Assembly (NCBI GenBank): GCA_001986395.2
Contig: MQVO02000013.1
Span: 620,001 to 684,000, forward strand
Length of the DNA: 64,000 bases
Reading direction: 5' to 3'
DNA from: Irpex lacteus
Lineage: Eukaryota; Basidiomycota; Agaricomycetes; Polyporales; Irpicaceae
The translations under genes were made by a program, and so were the position numbers. Position 1 is the first letter of the stretch. Each line of letters begins with the position of its first letter. This document shows, piece after piece, positions 12,799-24,476 of the stretch. The notes under the pieces were generated by a model that worked only from the letters and a program-made list of their open reading frames with translations, was not told the origin of the DNA and did not search any database.

Positions 12799-14777
12799 AT
12801 GACGACCTACGAAAGCTTCCCTGGGTTGTACGACTCGGACCGCGACGCTACTGAACGGTAAGTGAAGTTAGTCCTTAATCTACGTATACTGAAAATAGAG
12901 CATTTCTATACAGAGCATCTGCACAGCTCCCACATGAGCTGATGGAGTATATCCTCAGCTATGTCAACGACTCGGAGCCCGTTCGTTACGAATTAATTTA
13001 CAATTCATCTAGTAGACTGATCAAACCATCGATAAATTCGTCCCACGAACGGAATGAGTCGCTCATTCATCAAAGGCTAGCAGCTTGTGCCCTTGTATGC
13101 ACCCACTGGGCCAACTACTTTCGTCCTCTGCTGCTTGACCATCGGCTCCGTATGATCAGCTCTTTCAACCAGATGCGATCTGTGAAGACAATGATGGGCT
13201 GGGGTGGTACCAAACACATTGCCTCCTTGCGTGTGTATACGGCCAAAAACAACCTCTTCCCCAAGGTTGTTATCGTGCTCCATACGTACAATGAGTCGAC
13301 CCGTCCGTGGCTCCATCATCTCGGGATATCTAATATTCATTGCGACGACTGTCAGCTTTATATCGGATCTGCGGGATATACTGCTTACTACGAAGACCGC
13401 GCCCTGTGGGAGTCACACGTATGCAGATTCCTACCAAAAACATTGCTACCGGCGGGTTTTCATCCATTTACTGAACTCACTATACAAGGGATCGACCTGC
13501 CGTCCATCGACACACTGCTCCGTTTTCTACGGCAATTTTCCAGCGCGCGCAAACTCACTTTACATCGGATCTATATCAGACGAATGAAGCCTCGGAATGC
13601 GTCTTTTTGGCCAATCTCTTCTCGACATTCCCGATCTCGACCAATTGAAGTATCAGTACAATATGTAAGCGCGGACTACGAGGAAAAACCGCTGGACTAC
13701 GATCGGCGGGACTTCAATGCCTACGCACTCTGCAAAGCGATTATATTCTCGCTTTATCCAGAGCTTCCCATATGTTCTCTTCCTTTCTTGGATGGCCTCA
13801 TTGCTCAAAGACTATTTACCAAATACATGTATGCCGAAGAATACCCAGAAGACGTCAGATTCCGAATGGTTTGGGGTAAGGCATGCTTTATAGGTTTGTG
13901 GGTTGCCTCGCTGACAGATCACTACTTACGTAGATGGAATCGCGGATACAGTATGCATCCTGAACCCCTCAAGACATGGATCAATCATTTCACTCACATG
14001 TCCCAACATATCAATTCCTGCGCATGCCCTAACTGAACTTTGACTCTTCGCTTCCATTTGCATACACTTCACAACTACACTGCGCCATGCCTTTAGCCGT
14101 CCCGTAGGGTATATGTCCGGCTTTGATCTTCCTTCATTCTTGCGCACAATACAAGAAGCATCCGCTCTCGTCGTCGTGCTCCTCTCCTTCAATGATCGTG
14201 ATTCAATGAAGGAATTTCTCAAGCAGAACTCACGTTCTCGTCTCCTTCCATCTATCACATACCGCCTCGCTTATCGCCGTCACCGGGACCTGACCTTGCA
14301 AGTTACCGAGGATGGTGCATTGGATGTGAATGCTCTTCACGGCGATCACATCGGCTTTGCTAAGTCCGAATTCTCCTTTGACAGCCACTGGTACGTGAAA
14401 ACATTATTGAAGGAGAGCAGGCGTAGAGGCTCTGAATATGGAGAATACATCTGGGACCTGATCGATCCCGAGACTCTGCGTCTGACCGGTACGTCTACCA
14501 ATTGCCTTGACGAAGTCTTACGCTAACCTGTCTCCGATTAGGAGACCAATTCTTCGAGCACGACAATATAACCCCCGAACTTCTTCGCCGACGAGGCATA
14601 CACACCGTCGTCTCGCCAGATTGTCCTTCTGAAGACGCGATTCGCGCCATGCTAGAAGCCAAGGCTCAGGATGAAGCTTTCAATGATTCAGGTGACGGTG
14701 AGCCATTGTCCCTTTTCGTGAGAATCTTTTCGCTCATACTAGTTCTCGAAGGTATAGAGCATGAACAGGTGTGCTAG
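12799..14777 (+). pseudogene. F-box-like protein, copy A, with internal stop
   Basis: F-box proteins are substrate adaptors of SCF ubiquitin ligases. Exon 12799-12857 (MTTYESFPGLYDSDRDATER) joins 12914-13875. The F-box-like motif is LPHELMEYILSYV at residues 25-37, then LAACALVCTHWANYFRPLLL, the typical helix after an Agaricomycete F-box. A 57-nt intron leads to WDGIADTVCIL. In this spliced frame a TGA occurs at 14041-14043, where copy B stays open (copy B SDHRLLSSVC, copy A TEL-stop-LFASIC). Homology then resumes at once with GFDLPSFLRTIQEASALVVV, FDSHWYVKTLL, YIWDLIDPETLRLTG and, after another intron, RRGIHTVVSPDCPSEDAIRA, ending at 14777. Either the protein is truncated by about 200 residues or the copy is a young pseudogene. 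No alternative intron that I tried removes the TGA while keeping phase. Confidence 0.65.
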
Positions 14778-16926
14778 CACCAGTGTCATCGCCTACCAAT
14801 CGTCGCACGCCAGCCTCGAGAGTCCGATCTCCCCATTGGCTTACTCATCATTTCCTCATCCCAACCCATATACTTACATCGACATTTATCCTCTCAATCA
14901 CTCTCCGCTAGCGCTGTTCATCCAAGGAATGCCCATCCTCGTATCCTCGTAAAGGTGGAGGGCTTCATTTCTGCTATGAGGTTATAGGAGATCTATATCT
15001 ACCCACACGCTGTCGGCCTATGTGCGATGGCGAGGAATCGCGACGCATACCAGAACTTCCCTTGAGCTCGTTCGTAGTTGTAAACACGACCATTTCTTGT
15101 TAGCAAAAGTTGCTGCACCTCTCCTATTCCCGACTCTTCTTGGACCGCCTCTTCCCCATCGATCCTATGCTCCATGGACCTCCTGCCAGTAATCCACCAC
15201 CACCGATCCCATCGCCACCGTCGCCGCCGCCTTCCCCTTAATTACCTTTCCTTCTACTAGTACCGTGGGTCAGCGAGTGCAGTGTCCGGGCCCTGGGCCT
15301 GCTGATGCCGTGATGCAGGCCAGAGATGCGTTACCGCTATTGCTATATAGTATCCATGCCATGCACCTTCTCGTGTTGGGCTTATCTATGCCACTGGGTG
15401 GCACCACTCACCACCATTTATCATCGCCACCTTACTTTACTTGTGCTACTCGCTCACTGGCATTCTAGGTGACTGCTGCGGTGTAAGTAGTACTAGTAGG
15501 GCCGTTTTTGTAGGCGGTAGATCCCTGCACTCATGCCCACCGGTACTCACCGGTGCACCGTCGTAGTTCAAAAATCCACGTGTTCCCGCTCCGAGTCTCA
15601 AGCACTTCAAGCCTTCACGCTCAGGGTTCCAGCTCTTATCAAGTCATGCACTCTAGCGTGGCACCGCATATGCATGAGGAGGCTGTGCCGCGATACAATG
15701 GTATCCACACCAATACCATTCTATATGTACTGAACCTTAGTGAACGCATGGAGCGAGGTTGCCCCTGGTGAGATGGTCGGTTGGTGTGGTGATGTGGCCG
15801 CGCGGCGTGTCCGAGTCCGAGCTTTCAGGAGGGAGAGAAGGAGAGTTTGATAGATTGAGCTTCCGTGTGTGAGTTGGTCAACGGATGTGCAGAAGGGCCG
15901 AGGTAAGTATTGAAGAGTTCATGGCCACGTTCAGTCCGTGTGTAGTGGTACGCATGACGAGGTGGAAGCCGCGGCGTGAAGCCGGCAACTGTTATAGTTA
16001 TTTTCGAGCAAGCAGTCATCTCAGAGAAAATGTGCAGAGTTGACGAAGAAAAACTTGTACGCCGTACTCGGTGAACGATGACTCGAGTGGGTATTTCGAG
16101 GTGCGCAGGTTAGAGGTCCGAAAGAAGAAGAGGAAAATTGAACCCGTTTCGTCCGAGGTGCTCCGTCATTGGGGATCCAGTGCTGGTCGCTGCACATAAA
16201 TAGCTCGATGTAGGTCTTGATCCGAATTGGAATTCGTGGAGCTGCAGCGTATTCTCGACCGTGTTCTGCTCCGGATTCTGCGTATACGTGTACTCATCGT
16301 AACTTGCAAGTACCTACTACTTATATGTTTTTGGTCGTGTGCAGTTTCAACTTTCCCCGCGAGAGGTAGACAGTGATCGAGTCGGGTGATCGGTGTATAT
16401 GAGTGACAGATGTGATGGGGCTGATTGGTGCTGCATATACATTCTTGGCCACTGCGTCCGCGAATAGAGTTCCAGCGGGGGTCCAGCGAAAACTTTCTTC
16501 TTCGTGTTCAATGAATATCCGACGCCGGCGTCTGTGTCTATGACTCTCGAGGATGGACGATCTCTGCCCTACGCGACTGTGTACTTGGCAGTTGTGTATG
16601 CAGAATGAAAAGTGAAACGAACAGAGAAGGAGTCGACCTGAAAGAGCACTGAACTTGGCGTTGGGTGTGATGATGAAGTGTCAGTTTAACGCAGCCATCA
16701 GACGTTATCTCATGGTGCAGCGTGGGGAGTTGCGTCGTCTATCACACGCTTCTTATCTCTCCTCCGCCCAGATGCTCCCCTGCCGATCTCCCCTCTGATG
16801 CAGAGACCAGAGTCGCCTTAAAGAGTCTGCCCACCGTCGTCGTCCTCCGCCTCTGCCTCGTCTGCACATCCCCCTCCCCCTTCTCCCTCCTTATCTCCTT
16901 TTGTCACCGACTGCCACGTCGCCGCC
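14778..16926. other. 2.1-kb gene-free stretch upstream of the permease
   Basis: No frame longer than about 70 codons and none with recognisable content. The 5' part (14880-15470) is rich in CT and CCACC tracts; the last 200 bases before the permease ATG are strongly pyrimidine-rich (CCTCCGCCTCTGCC-like runs), as is common in basidiomycete promoters and 5' UTRs. It may be an unusually long regulatory region or hold a non-coding transcript; nothing in the sequence decides this. Confidence 0.5.
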
Positions 16927-19124
16927 ATGGCGAGCCCCGAGCCCGTGTACGTCTCAGAAAAGGACGCAGTAGAAAAAGACTCGGGATCCCTCGAAAAGTC
17001 GAGCCCCATCGACCAGGAGTATGTCGTACAAACAGATGAGCGATACCACTTGGACGCGTCGGACCTCGATCACGTCCAGCGAAAGCTCAAGCAGCGCCAT
17101 GTCCAAATGATCGCGGTGAGTTTCTGCATGGCTCTTTTTTCGCTGATTTTGGTATAATAAAATACTCATGGTCCGTCTCCCTCCCTGTTCTCCATTATGT
17201 GCCGTTCAAGGTGGCAGGTACGATTGGGACAGGTCTTTTCCTTGGCTCAGGCTCCGCACTATCAGGTGCTGGACCCGCAGGCGCACTTATCGCCTATATC
17301 GTCGTCGGCTCAGTAGCCTACTCGGCCTTGTGCTGTATCGGAGAGATGACGTCCCATGCACCAGTCTCTGGTACTTTCCCGCACTTTGCTGCACGTTGGG
17401 TCGACCCTGCATTCGGATTTGCGCTTGGGTGAGTCACCACGATTTTTCGAGATCGAGACTCTGAGTTGGAGCTAATATGGGATCGCGCGCGACAGATGGA
17501 ACTATTGGTATTCGAATGCAGTATCGATACCCGTCGAGATCACAGCAGCCACTATCCTCATAACCTTCTGGGACGCAAACGTGCGTGATATCTTTCTCTG
17601 GCCATTTAACGCGTCAATGACCGCATATAACCACAGATGAGCCACCAAGCAGCGTACACAGCAGCAGTGTGTATTCTTGTATGCGCTATCAACGTCTTCG
17701 GTGTAAGGTGGTTCGGAGAGTCAGAGTTCATCTTCTCCATCATCAAACGTAAATCTTCCTTTTCCCTCTTCATTGCCAATCTTGACCTCCCCATCTCATC
17801 TTCCTCTTACAGTTCTATTGATAACGGGTCTCATCCTCGTCGGCCTCATCATTGACCTCGGTGGCGGACCCGACCACGAACGTCGCGGGTTCCGATACTG
17901 GCGTAACCCTGGCGCCTTTGCCGGCGCAGGTCTCGAACCCAACCACATCGGCCTCGACAGATTCCTCGGTATACTCACCCAGCTCGTACAAGCCGGATTC
18001 TCCTTCCAAGGTTTAGAGTTGACAGCCGTGTACGTTCCCTCCCCCCTACTTTTCAAAAACGCATCCCCACTAACCCACCAACCCCCACAGCGCCGCCTCC
18101 GAGACCGAAAACCCCCGCCGAAACGTCGCCAAAGCCATCCGCCGCGTCTTCTGGCGAATCATCATCTTCTACGTCTGCGGCATCATCATCACCGGCATGC
18201 TCGTCCCCTACAACGACCCCTCGCTCCTCCAAGGCTCCGGCACCGCCGCAGAATCACCATACGTCATCGCCATGAACCGCGCCGGCATCAAAGTCCTCCC
18301 GCACATCGTCAACGCATGTATATTCACGTCGGCGTTCTCTGCGGGCAATTCGTATTTGTATGCGAGCTCGCGTGTGCTTTATGGGCTGGCGTTGAGGGGG
18401 CAGGCACCGAAGATCTTTGCGTGGTGTACGAAGGGGGGGTTGCCGCTTGTGGCGGTTGGTGCGACGAGTTGTTTTGCGTGGTTGGCGTTTATGAATACGA
18501 GTAGTGGGGCGGAGACGGTGTTCAAGTGAGTGGTTCTTCTCCTGCTTGCAGTTTTGGGTGTGATGATGCTGATATACCGTGTCTGTGTAGCTGGTTTGTC
18601 AACTTGTCCACCGTCTCCGGGTTCTTCAGCTGGCTAGGCATGCACATCACCTACCTCTTCTTCTGTAAGCCTTTCACTACCTCTCTACCCCGTAATCTCT
18701 TTACTCACCCGCTCATGTAGACCGAGGAATGAAAGCCCAAGGCTTCGACCGCACCAAACTCGTCTACCACAGCAAGCTCCAGCCGTACCTCTCCATATGG
18801 GGTATCTTCTGGGTCAGCATCTTCATCCTCGTCAACGGCATCGCCGTGTTCTGGGACTTCAACGCGTCGGATTTCTTGACTAGCTGTACGTCTTTTTCCA
18901 CTCTCCTGTCTACTATAACTCACACTGACGCCTCACTCTGCTTAGACATCAACATCCCCCTCTTCTTCCTCCTCTACATCGTCTGGAAGGTACTAAAGCG
19001 CACCAAAGTCTGGAAGCCCATGGAGATGGACTTCGTCACCGGTATACCCACCATCGAAGAAACCGAGCACCCCGTCGAGCCTCCGAAGAACTTTGGCGAT
19101 AAGGTCTTCCAGTTCATCTTCTAA
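16927..19124 (+). CDS. Amino acid permease, yeast AAT/YAT family (APC superfamily)
   Basis: Plasma-membrane proton-coupled amino acid importer. The ATG at 16927 sits in CCGCCATGG and starts a hydrophilic cytosolic tail (MASPEPVYVSEKDAVEKDSG). The first helix follows at GTIGTGLFLGSGSALSGAGP (from about 17217), the consensus unwound helix-1 motif, then ALIAYIVVGSVAYSALCCIG and EMTSHAPVSGTFPHFAARWV. Spliced exons give WNYWYSNAVSIPVEITAA, QAGFSFQGLELTAV, an exon reading ASETENPRRNVAKAIRRVFW (the conserved E.ENPRR loop) and ASSRVLYGLALRGQAPKIF. About nine exons; the protein ends NFGDKVFQFIF at 19124. About 12 membrane helices are expected and the length (about 560 residues) is typical. The substrate cannot be told from sequence alone. 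It is preceded by a 2.1-kb gene-free region. Confidence 0.92.
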
Positions 19125-20121
19125 GCAAGGGCCTCGAACACAGAAAATTGCGATGATTTGGAGGTGGTGGTGTGGTGGGATGGTTGTAATGGTGGTGATA
19201 AGCTTACTTGGATCTCTCTTTATCTCTCTATATCTTTGTTTTTATCTAAGCATGTCGTTTGTTTGTGTCGCTGTACGGGTGTAGGAGTAGCGTAGTATTT
19301 AGTAGTAATTCGAGGCGTGATACATGATCTCATGATGGCTGCTATTTCCGCCGCAAGTATGCGAGAACGCGTACGCTTTGAAGAAATTGCCGAAAGAGGA
19401 AGGGATGTTGTATTGAACTCCGACGCGGAGAACGCCGGAATACTCTGAGCTCTTCTGGTCTTGGAACGTACCACCATCATCATGATGTAGCGTGCAAGTC
19501 TTTCTCAAAGTATATTCGGTCTGTTTGTAAATTTTGTCCTGTAAGTATACTTACTTGCGGTCAACGTAACTGACCTCCGCCACCGCCGTTTCAACAGGAT
19601 CGTCGCTTTTTGATCTCAAGTTGGGGGATACTCTTCAAGTTATGGCCCTCCGTTCACTGTAGAGAATATGCTCCTCCGAGTCGACAAAGAAGGAGAGACG
19701 TCTAAAGTGTGTCACGGTGTTTGTTTCCGGCAGTATGTTTTTCCTCTTTCACAATGTGGGCGCAGTCACGGAAGAGATTACGCCAAAGACGAGGTCGAGG
19801 TTCTGACATCTTCGGCGAACGAACATGAATACAGTATCTGCTGCGGTCCAACTATCCATGCTCGTTAGTCGCAGATGGACGCTTCATCGAAGGCTTCTAT
19901 TGTCCTCGTGTACGGTCATCTGGTATATAAGGTTCTGTCTGAGTATATCGAAGTAGTACTCAGCCCGGTACAAGCACTTCGGGTTCCCAGGCTTATCCGT
20001 GCGGGGCTTGTATTCCCAGACGAGACTGCGCGAGCTGAACCGTAAAAATATCGATATCAACACATCGTTCCCTCGCTCACCTGCAAAGAGCGTCCCCCCT
20101 CCTACTCTTCAGCCTTACAAT
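19125..20121. other. Intergenic with a TATA box at 19924
   Basis: The permease 3' UTR side includes a TGG/GGT-rich run at 19160-19200. TATATAAG at 19924-19931 lies about 190 bases upstream of the ATG at 20122, leaving a 5' UTR of about 160 bases for the zinc-finger gene. No other gene is supported. Confidence 0.5.
19924..19931 (+). promoter_or_regulatory. TATA box of the zinc finger/RGG gene
   Basis: TATATAAG in otherwise mixed-composition DNA, with no competing gene between it and 20122. Confidence 0.5.
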
Positions 20122-21193
20122 ATGTCCTCGCCCCTTGAAGTACCTCCTCAGCCTGAGCCCGAGGTTAATCCAGCTCAGCCTGCGACGAATAAGGGTACAT
20201 GGCGTAGATGGACATGTGTACTTTGCGATAAAACTATATGGCCCAGGTACAAATTCAGCCACTTACGTGACAGAAGACATACCAAGAAACTCGAAGATGC
20301 TAAAAAGCTAGCGTCGAGCACTAGCGAGGACGCTCCGACTCCAGAGGGCTGGCGATGTCAACTGTGCGAGACGAGCTTTGCCGCAGATGACATCGAGAGT
20401 CACTTGGGTAGCGCGGAGCATGAGAAGAAGGCTATCTCACGTGTTCCCCGGGTTCCTCGAGCCAGGAGGGCCAATGAGAGGTAGGTCTGCGTGGACCAGA
20501 GAAATATGTGTAAATTCAATATACGACTTTTGCAGTGGCGCCGCAGCCGAGACAGGTCAAGATGGCGACGCTGGTCCAACTGATGAGGCTCCTCGCGGTG
20601 ATACAGCTGCGGGTGACGATGATGCTGAGCAAGCCCATGGTGCTAGTACTGCTGGACGAGGAAGAGGTAGAGGGCGGTCTCGCTGGCGGGGTCGGGGCAG
20701 AGGCAGAGGACGCGGAGGTCGAGGAGGTCGAGGCGGAGAAGGACGTGAATATGTCGCTGAAGTAGGTGGCGAAGGCAACGCTGAGGAGGGACAAGAAGCT
20801 GGCGTCGAAGTGAACCAAGGTGCTGACGTTGACCCTGGTACCGGGGGCAACAACATAGAGGTTGACGGCGAAGAGACAGCGCCTCGCGGAAGAGGGCGCG
20901 GAAGGAGAGGCAGAGGTAGAGGAGGCAGAGCTCGCGGCAGAAGGGGTGGTGGTGATGAAGGCAACGGCAATGGCTATGGTAGTGGCAGTGGCGACGATAG
21001 TGGGCCAAGAGGTCCAGGGTCGTCGCGTCGACGAGGAAGAGGTCCCAGAAGGGGCAGAGGCAGAGGAGCTGCACCTGCCTATGTTGACGGACTCGAGCAT
21101 ACAATCGAGGAGCATGAGCCGCGCGAACAGCGTTCTGGACTTGGCGTACTTCGCGGTTTCTCGCCCCCTGTGCGTGAGACAGATAGTGAGTGA
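20122..21193 (+). CDS. Two-finger C2H2 protein with RG/RGG-rich tail
   Basis: Exons 20122-20480 and 20536-21193 encode 338 residues. Residues about 28-55 form a first C2H2-like finger (WTCVLCDKTIW...HLRDRRH: CxxC, then His and His) and residues about 75-100 a second (WRCQLCETSFA...HLGSAEH). The wide His spacing resembles the U1-like/matrin-type fingers that often bind RNA. The second half holds three RG/RGG tracts (for example RGRGRSRWRGRGRGRGRG) separated by acidic linkers. RGG tracts bind RNA and are arginine-methylation substrates, so a role in RNA biology is likely, but no ortholog is named. The ATG at 20122 is preferred because the frame upstream of it lacks an ATG start. Confidence 0.75.
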
Positions 21194-21758
21194 CGTAGAG
21201 ACGGGAGTACAATGATCTTGTAGGACAAAGTTTGGCTTGAACGAATGACTAGTGTTCTCTTCAATTTTTGAGCAGTATGGTCAACTTCAGAGTGTGCCAG
21301 TATCGATGGGATTTTTCGCTGGCACAACTTGTTTCACACTGGCTGTATACCTAGGACTTGAATCCATGGCAGACTTGTAGTACTCATTCAATCAGTGACT
21401 CGATTTACTCTCGCTTACGTGTTAAAATGGAGCAGTTACACGTATTTATAAGACTCTTCGGCCTCTCCGAGGTGAAACGAACGAAGTTCTTTGTGATAAA
21501 CACGGATATCCGACGAGTGGCGATGGACGCCTGTGCGTAAGGAAGAGGAAACGATAGGAAAGTCAATGAAGGTAGGAGGATCGTGTGGTGTTTCGTGAGC
21601 GGTGCGATGGCACTATCGTGGTAACCATACTCATTTGGCGATGGTCAATAATCTGGCGAATTCACGTCAGCAACGCGATTTATGCGATAAGCCTCTAGAT
21701 TTGCTCACCGTCATCTGAGTGATGACCTTCGGCTGTCAGCATATCACGAATCTGGTCT
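21194..21758. other. Intergenic; degenerate extra copy of the F-box B tail
   Basis: Mostly without coding signal. At about 21690-21757, on the minus strand, the sequence reads DQIRDMLTAEGHHSDDGE, a diverged repeat of the end of copy B just upstream (EIRAMLEAKA...PDDGE). The terminal segment was therefore tandemly duplicated and the outer copy lies beyond the stop codon. Confidence 0.45.
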
Positions 21759-23600
21759 TTAGTGAAATAATGGCTCACCATCATCTGGGAGGTTCTGAGC
21801 TACAGTCTGAGCTACAGTCTGAGCTACAGTCTGAGCTTTGGCTTCCAGCATGGCGCGAATCTCATGCTCAGAAGGACAATCTGGAGAGACGACGGTCTGA
21901 ATTCCTCGCCGGCGAAGAAGTTCGGGGACTATATTGTCGTGCTCGAAAAATCTATCTCCTGATCAACCGGCAAAGAAGTCAGCATATGGCGTTCCGGAGG
22001 CAATGACGAAACAAACCAGTCAATTGCAAGGTTTCGGGATCTATCAGCTCCCAGAAAAAATCTCCATATTCCGAAATCTTGGATCTTTCTTTGTGGTTGA
22101 CTGTTTTCACATACCAGTGGCTGTCGAATTCGAGTTCAGGTTTAGAATCTCTACTGCCAATCGGTACGTGATCGTCCAAGTGAAATGTGTCGAGGTTTAG
22201 TATGCCTTCCCCGGTGGCACGCATGGGGAAATCCTTGTAACGTCGACAGGCGAGGCGGTATGTGATATTAGGAAAATGAGGAAGTGATGGGTTTTGGTTG
22301 AAAAATTCCTTCGTTGATGTAAGATCGTTGAAAGAGAGAAGCACAACTGTAAGAGGGGTTGCTTCTCGTATTAGACGAAAGAAGGAAGGAAAGTCGAAAC
22401 CGGCCATATATTCTGTGGGAGCGGCGTAGCCTCCGGTGGTAAGATGTAGGCAAACGGAAGAGAGAAGCCTATGGTCAGATAATGCATGCCCAGAGGCCGG
22501 TTTTTGGGGACATGTGAACGAGACAACTGATTTACCCGGCATACAGTCACTATAAAAGTACACCACATCGGCGATCCCATCTACGTGAATAGTGATATGT
22601 TAGAGGGGCAGTGCTGGCTACATATGAAGTCAACCTTACCCCATATCGTGTACATTCTTCTACATGATGTAATTGTATCGGCACGGTTGTATCCGGTGAG
22701 TAGAGTCTGAGCAACGACGCCATCCGATAGAGAGAGAGCACATATAGGAGTCCTGAGTTCTGGAAAGATCGAGTTCATAATAGCTTTGAAGAGCGTGTGA
22801 TTTCTAGCCTCGTTTGTGGGTTTGTGTCTGACCCATTCTATACGTATTTCGACTGGTCTAGACGGAAGATGTTGGGTGGAGCTGGCGGAATAGGGACTTG
22901 TGCGATGATGCGACTTTTGCAATGTGATACTGTGTAGGCAGAGTTTCCGAAGTCGGGAAAATTGCCGAAGAAAACGAAGCAGTGTCTCAAGAGATGGTAC
23001 CGTGGCATCTTCTAAAGTAAGTTCGGTGAATGGACGGAAAGCGGATGGCAGGACTGTCTTTGGTAGGAAGGTGAATGCTTGGAAATCGATAGATTCCGAG
23101 GGATAAGTACTATCGGTTTTGAGCCTGATATGGAGTAGGCAGTCCTTCATGTCGATATTCAGAAGGCCAAGATGATGGAACCATATACACCTCGATCTTT
23201 CATCCTCTGGAACGGCAATAGTTAGCGAGGCGGAGAGGCTGTTTTGCGTTGCGTTCGCTCGCAAAGAGGAGATGCGTCTGGTACCCGCCCAGCACATCAT
23301 TGACTTCACAGAACGCATCTGGTCGATAGACTTGATGTCGCGGAGCCGATGCTCAAACAGAATAGGACGGAAGTAGTTGGCCCAATGGGTGCATACAAGA
23401 GCGCATGCTTCCAACGTTCGATAAAAGGACAACTTGTCCTCGCGTAGAGGCCACCAAGCCCTCTGGTCTTCTTCGATGACGTAGCTGTGGATATGTACCA
23501 TCAGCTCAATCGGAAGTTGAACTCGAAGGGCTCTAGGTGGTGGTGCTCTATGCTCATGCACATGGCGACTCGGATGAGCAGCGATTTTAAATCGGCACAT
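21759..23600 (-). CDS. F-box-like protein, copy B
   Basis: Paralog of the plus-strand unit at 12799-14777, in opposite orientation. The first F-box helix is VQLPIELMVHIHSYV, followed by LEACALVCTHWANYFRPILF and DQMRSVKSMMCWAGTRRISS. A short intron (after TIWG, just below 22660) leads to DGIADVVYFYSDC and then an uninterrupted C-terminal part: GFDFPSFFRLIREATPLTVV, EFDSHWYVKTV, FFWELIDPETLQLTG. A last intron leads to RRGIQTVVSPDCPSEHEIRA, three AQTV repeats and a stop at 21759. The ATG at 23600 opens MCRFKIAAHPSRHVH. A better homology-based model splices 23615 to 23532 instead and joins the F-box to the open frame that begins at 24224. A role as a ubiquitin-ligase adaptor is inferred from the F-box only. 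Confidence 0.72.
21797..21837 (-). repeat. 12-nt tandem repeat, about 3.4 units
   Basis: GAGCTACAGTCT on the plus strand is repeated three times with a partial fourth. On the coding strand it encodes repeated AQTV near the C-terminus of F-box copy B. Copy A has a single non-repeated equivalent (AKAQDEAFNDSG). Confidence 0.9.
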
Positions 23601-23610
23601 CTATAACCAC

Positions 23611-24224
23611 TCACAGTTTAGTACAATCGCGGCCCTCGCGCAATATACTGGTAGGTAGTCCTTCGTAGTTTGCCTTCAACGATTGTGCTTGTTCGTGCGA
23701 ATCTATGTCCGCGTCAGAGAGGACGAAACCGCTGTCGCGACATCCGGTGTTCGAGAGAGCGAATTCTTCCTGATACCAATGGATCTGCATATACTATCAG
23801 TAAGAGCAGAGGAATCTCTGATATTGTCTTGACTAACCCACGGAAGATACGGTATGTCGGTGCGATGGTTCCGTGCACGGAATGTCGACAGACAGGGAGG
23901 TGAAAAGTGCAATGCGCCTGCGAAATAAAGCCGACAAAATTGTTCGTATTCTGCAGCTGTGCAGCCTCCAGGTGACGAGATGGCAACTCTTTTATCGATA
24001 TGGATCATTGTGGGTAATAAAGTGCTGCCTACGTTTAGGATTGCGTATGTGGAGTGAGCTGCTGAATGAGGGGGAAGGTTCAGGAAGCGTTGGGCCAGCG
24101 TATGAGGCATTTTAGAGACCCATCGATAGACGCCGCCGAACACCTGGAAAACGTCCGCTCTATTATGGAGATGTGGACATATGGCCAGCGAAGTAAATCC
24201 AAGACCAGCTTGCAGGGTATTCAT
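23611..24224 (-). CDS. Upstream part of F-box unit copy B (unknown domain)
   Basis: Open frame from the ATG at 24224 (MNTLQAGLGFTSLAICPHLH) through HIDKRVAISSPGGCTAAEYE and CRLYFAGALHFSPPCLSTF to PYLPW. A 53-nt intron (23837 down to 23785, GTTAGT...TGCAG with a TTACTGA branch site) leads to IHWYQEEFALSNTGCRDSG and a TGA at 23611. The same intron position is kept in copy A. Only 10 bases separate this stop from the ATG of the F-box frame. Splicing at 23615|23532 removes the stop and continues in phase into ALRVQLPIELM, so this may really be the N-terminal half of one gene spanning 21759-24224. I do not recognise the domain. Confidence 0.55.
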
Positions 24225-24476
24225 CCAATGAAGTAACTTGAACTGATAACACAGGAACCCGGAATGATTCTAGAAGCAGCTTCGAGGTGCGCTTTGAGTA
24301 GCAGCGGCGGCAGGCAGTAATAAAGTAGTCGGACGTCGCGACAGATAGATAGAAAGCTCCTCGCGATCGACGCTTTGCTATACAGGCTATACATATGTAG
24401 ACAGATATCAGAACGATAAAGTGGTGTTTATAAAGACATAATTATAACGATACGGTACCGCACAATGGTAATATGG

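Noticed and set aside
20516..21115. Several long frames in the zinc finger/RGG gene (Ser/Ala-rich, Pro/Leu-rich)
   Set aside because: All are shadows of the low-complexity RGG-coding exon in other frames.
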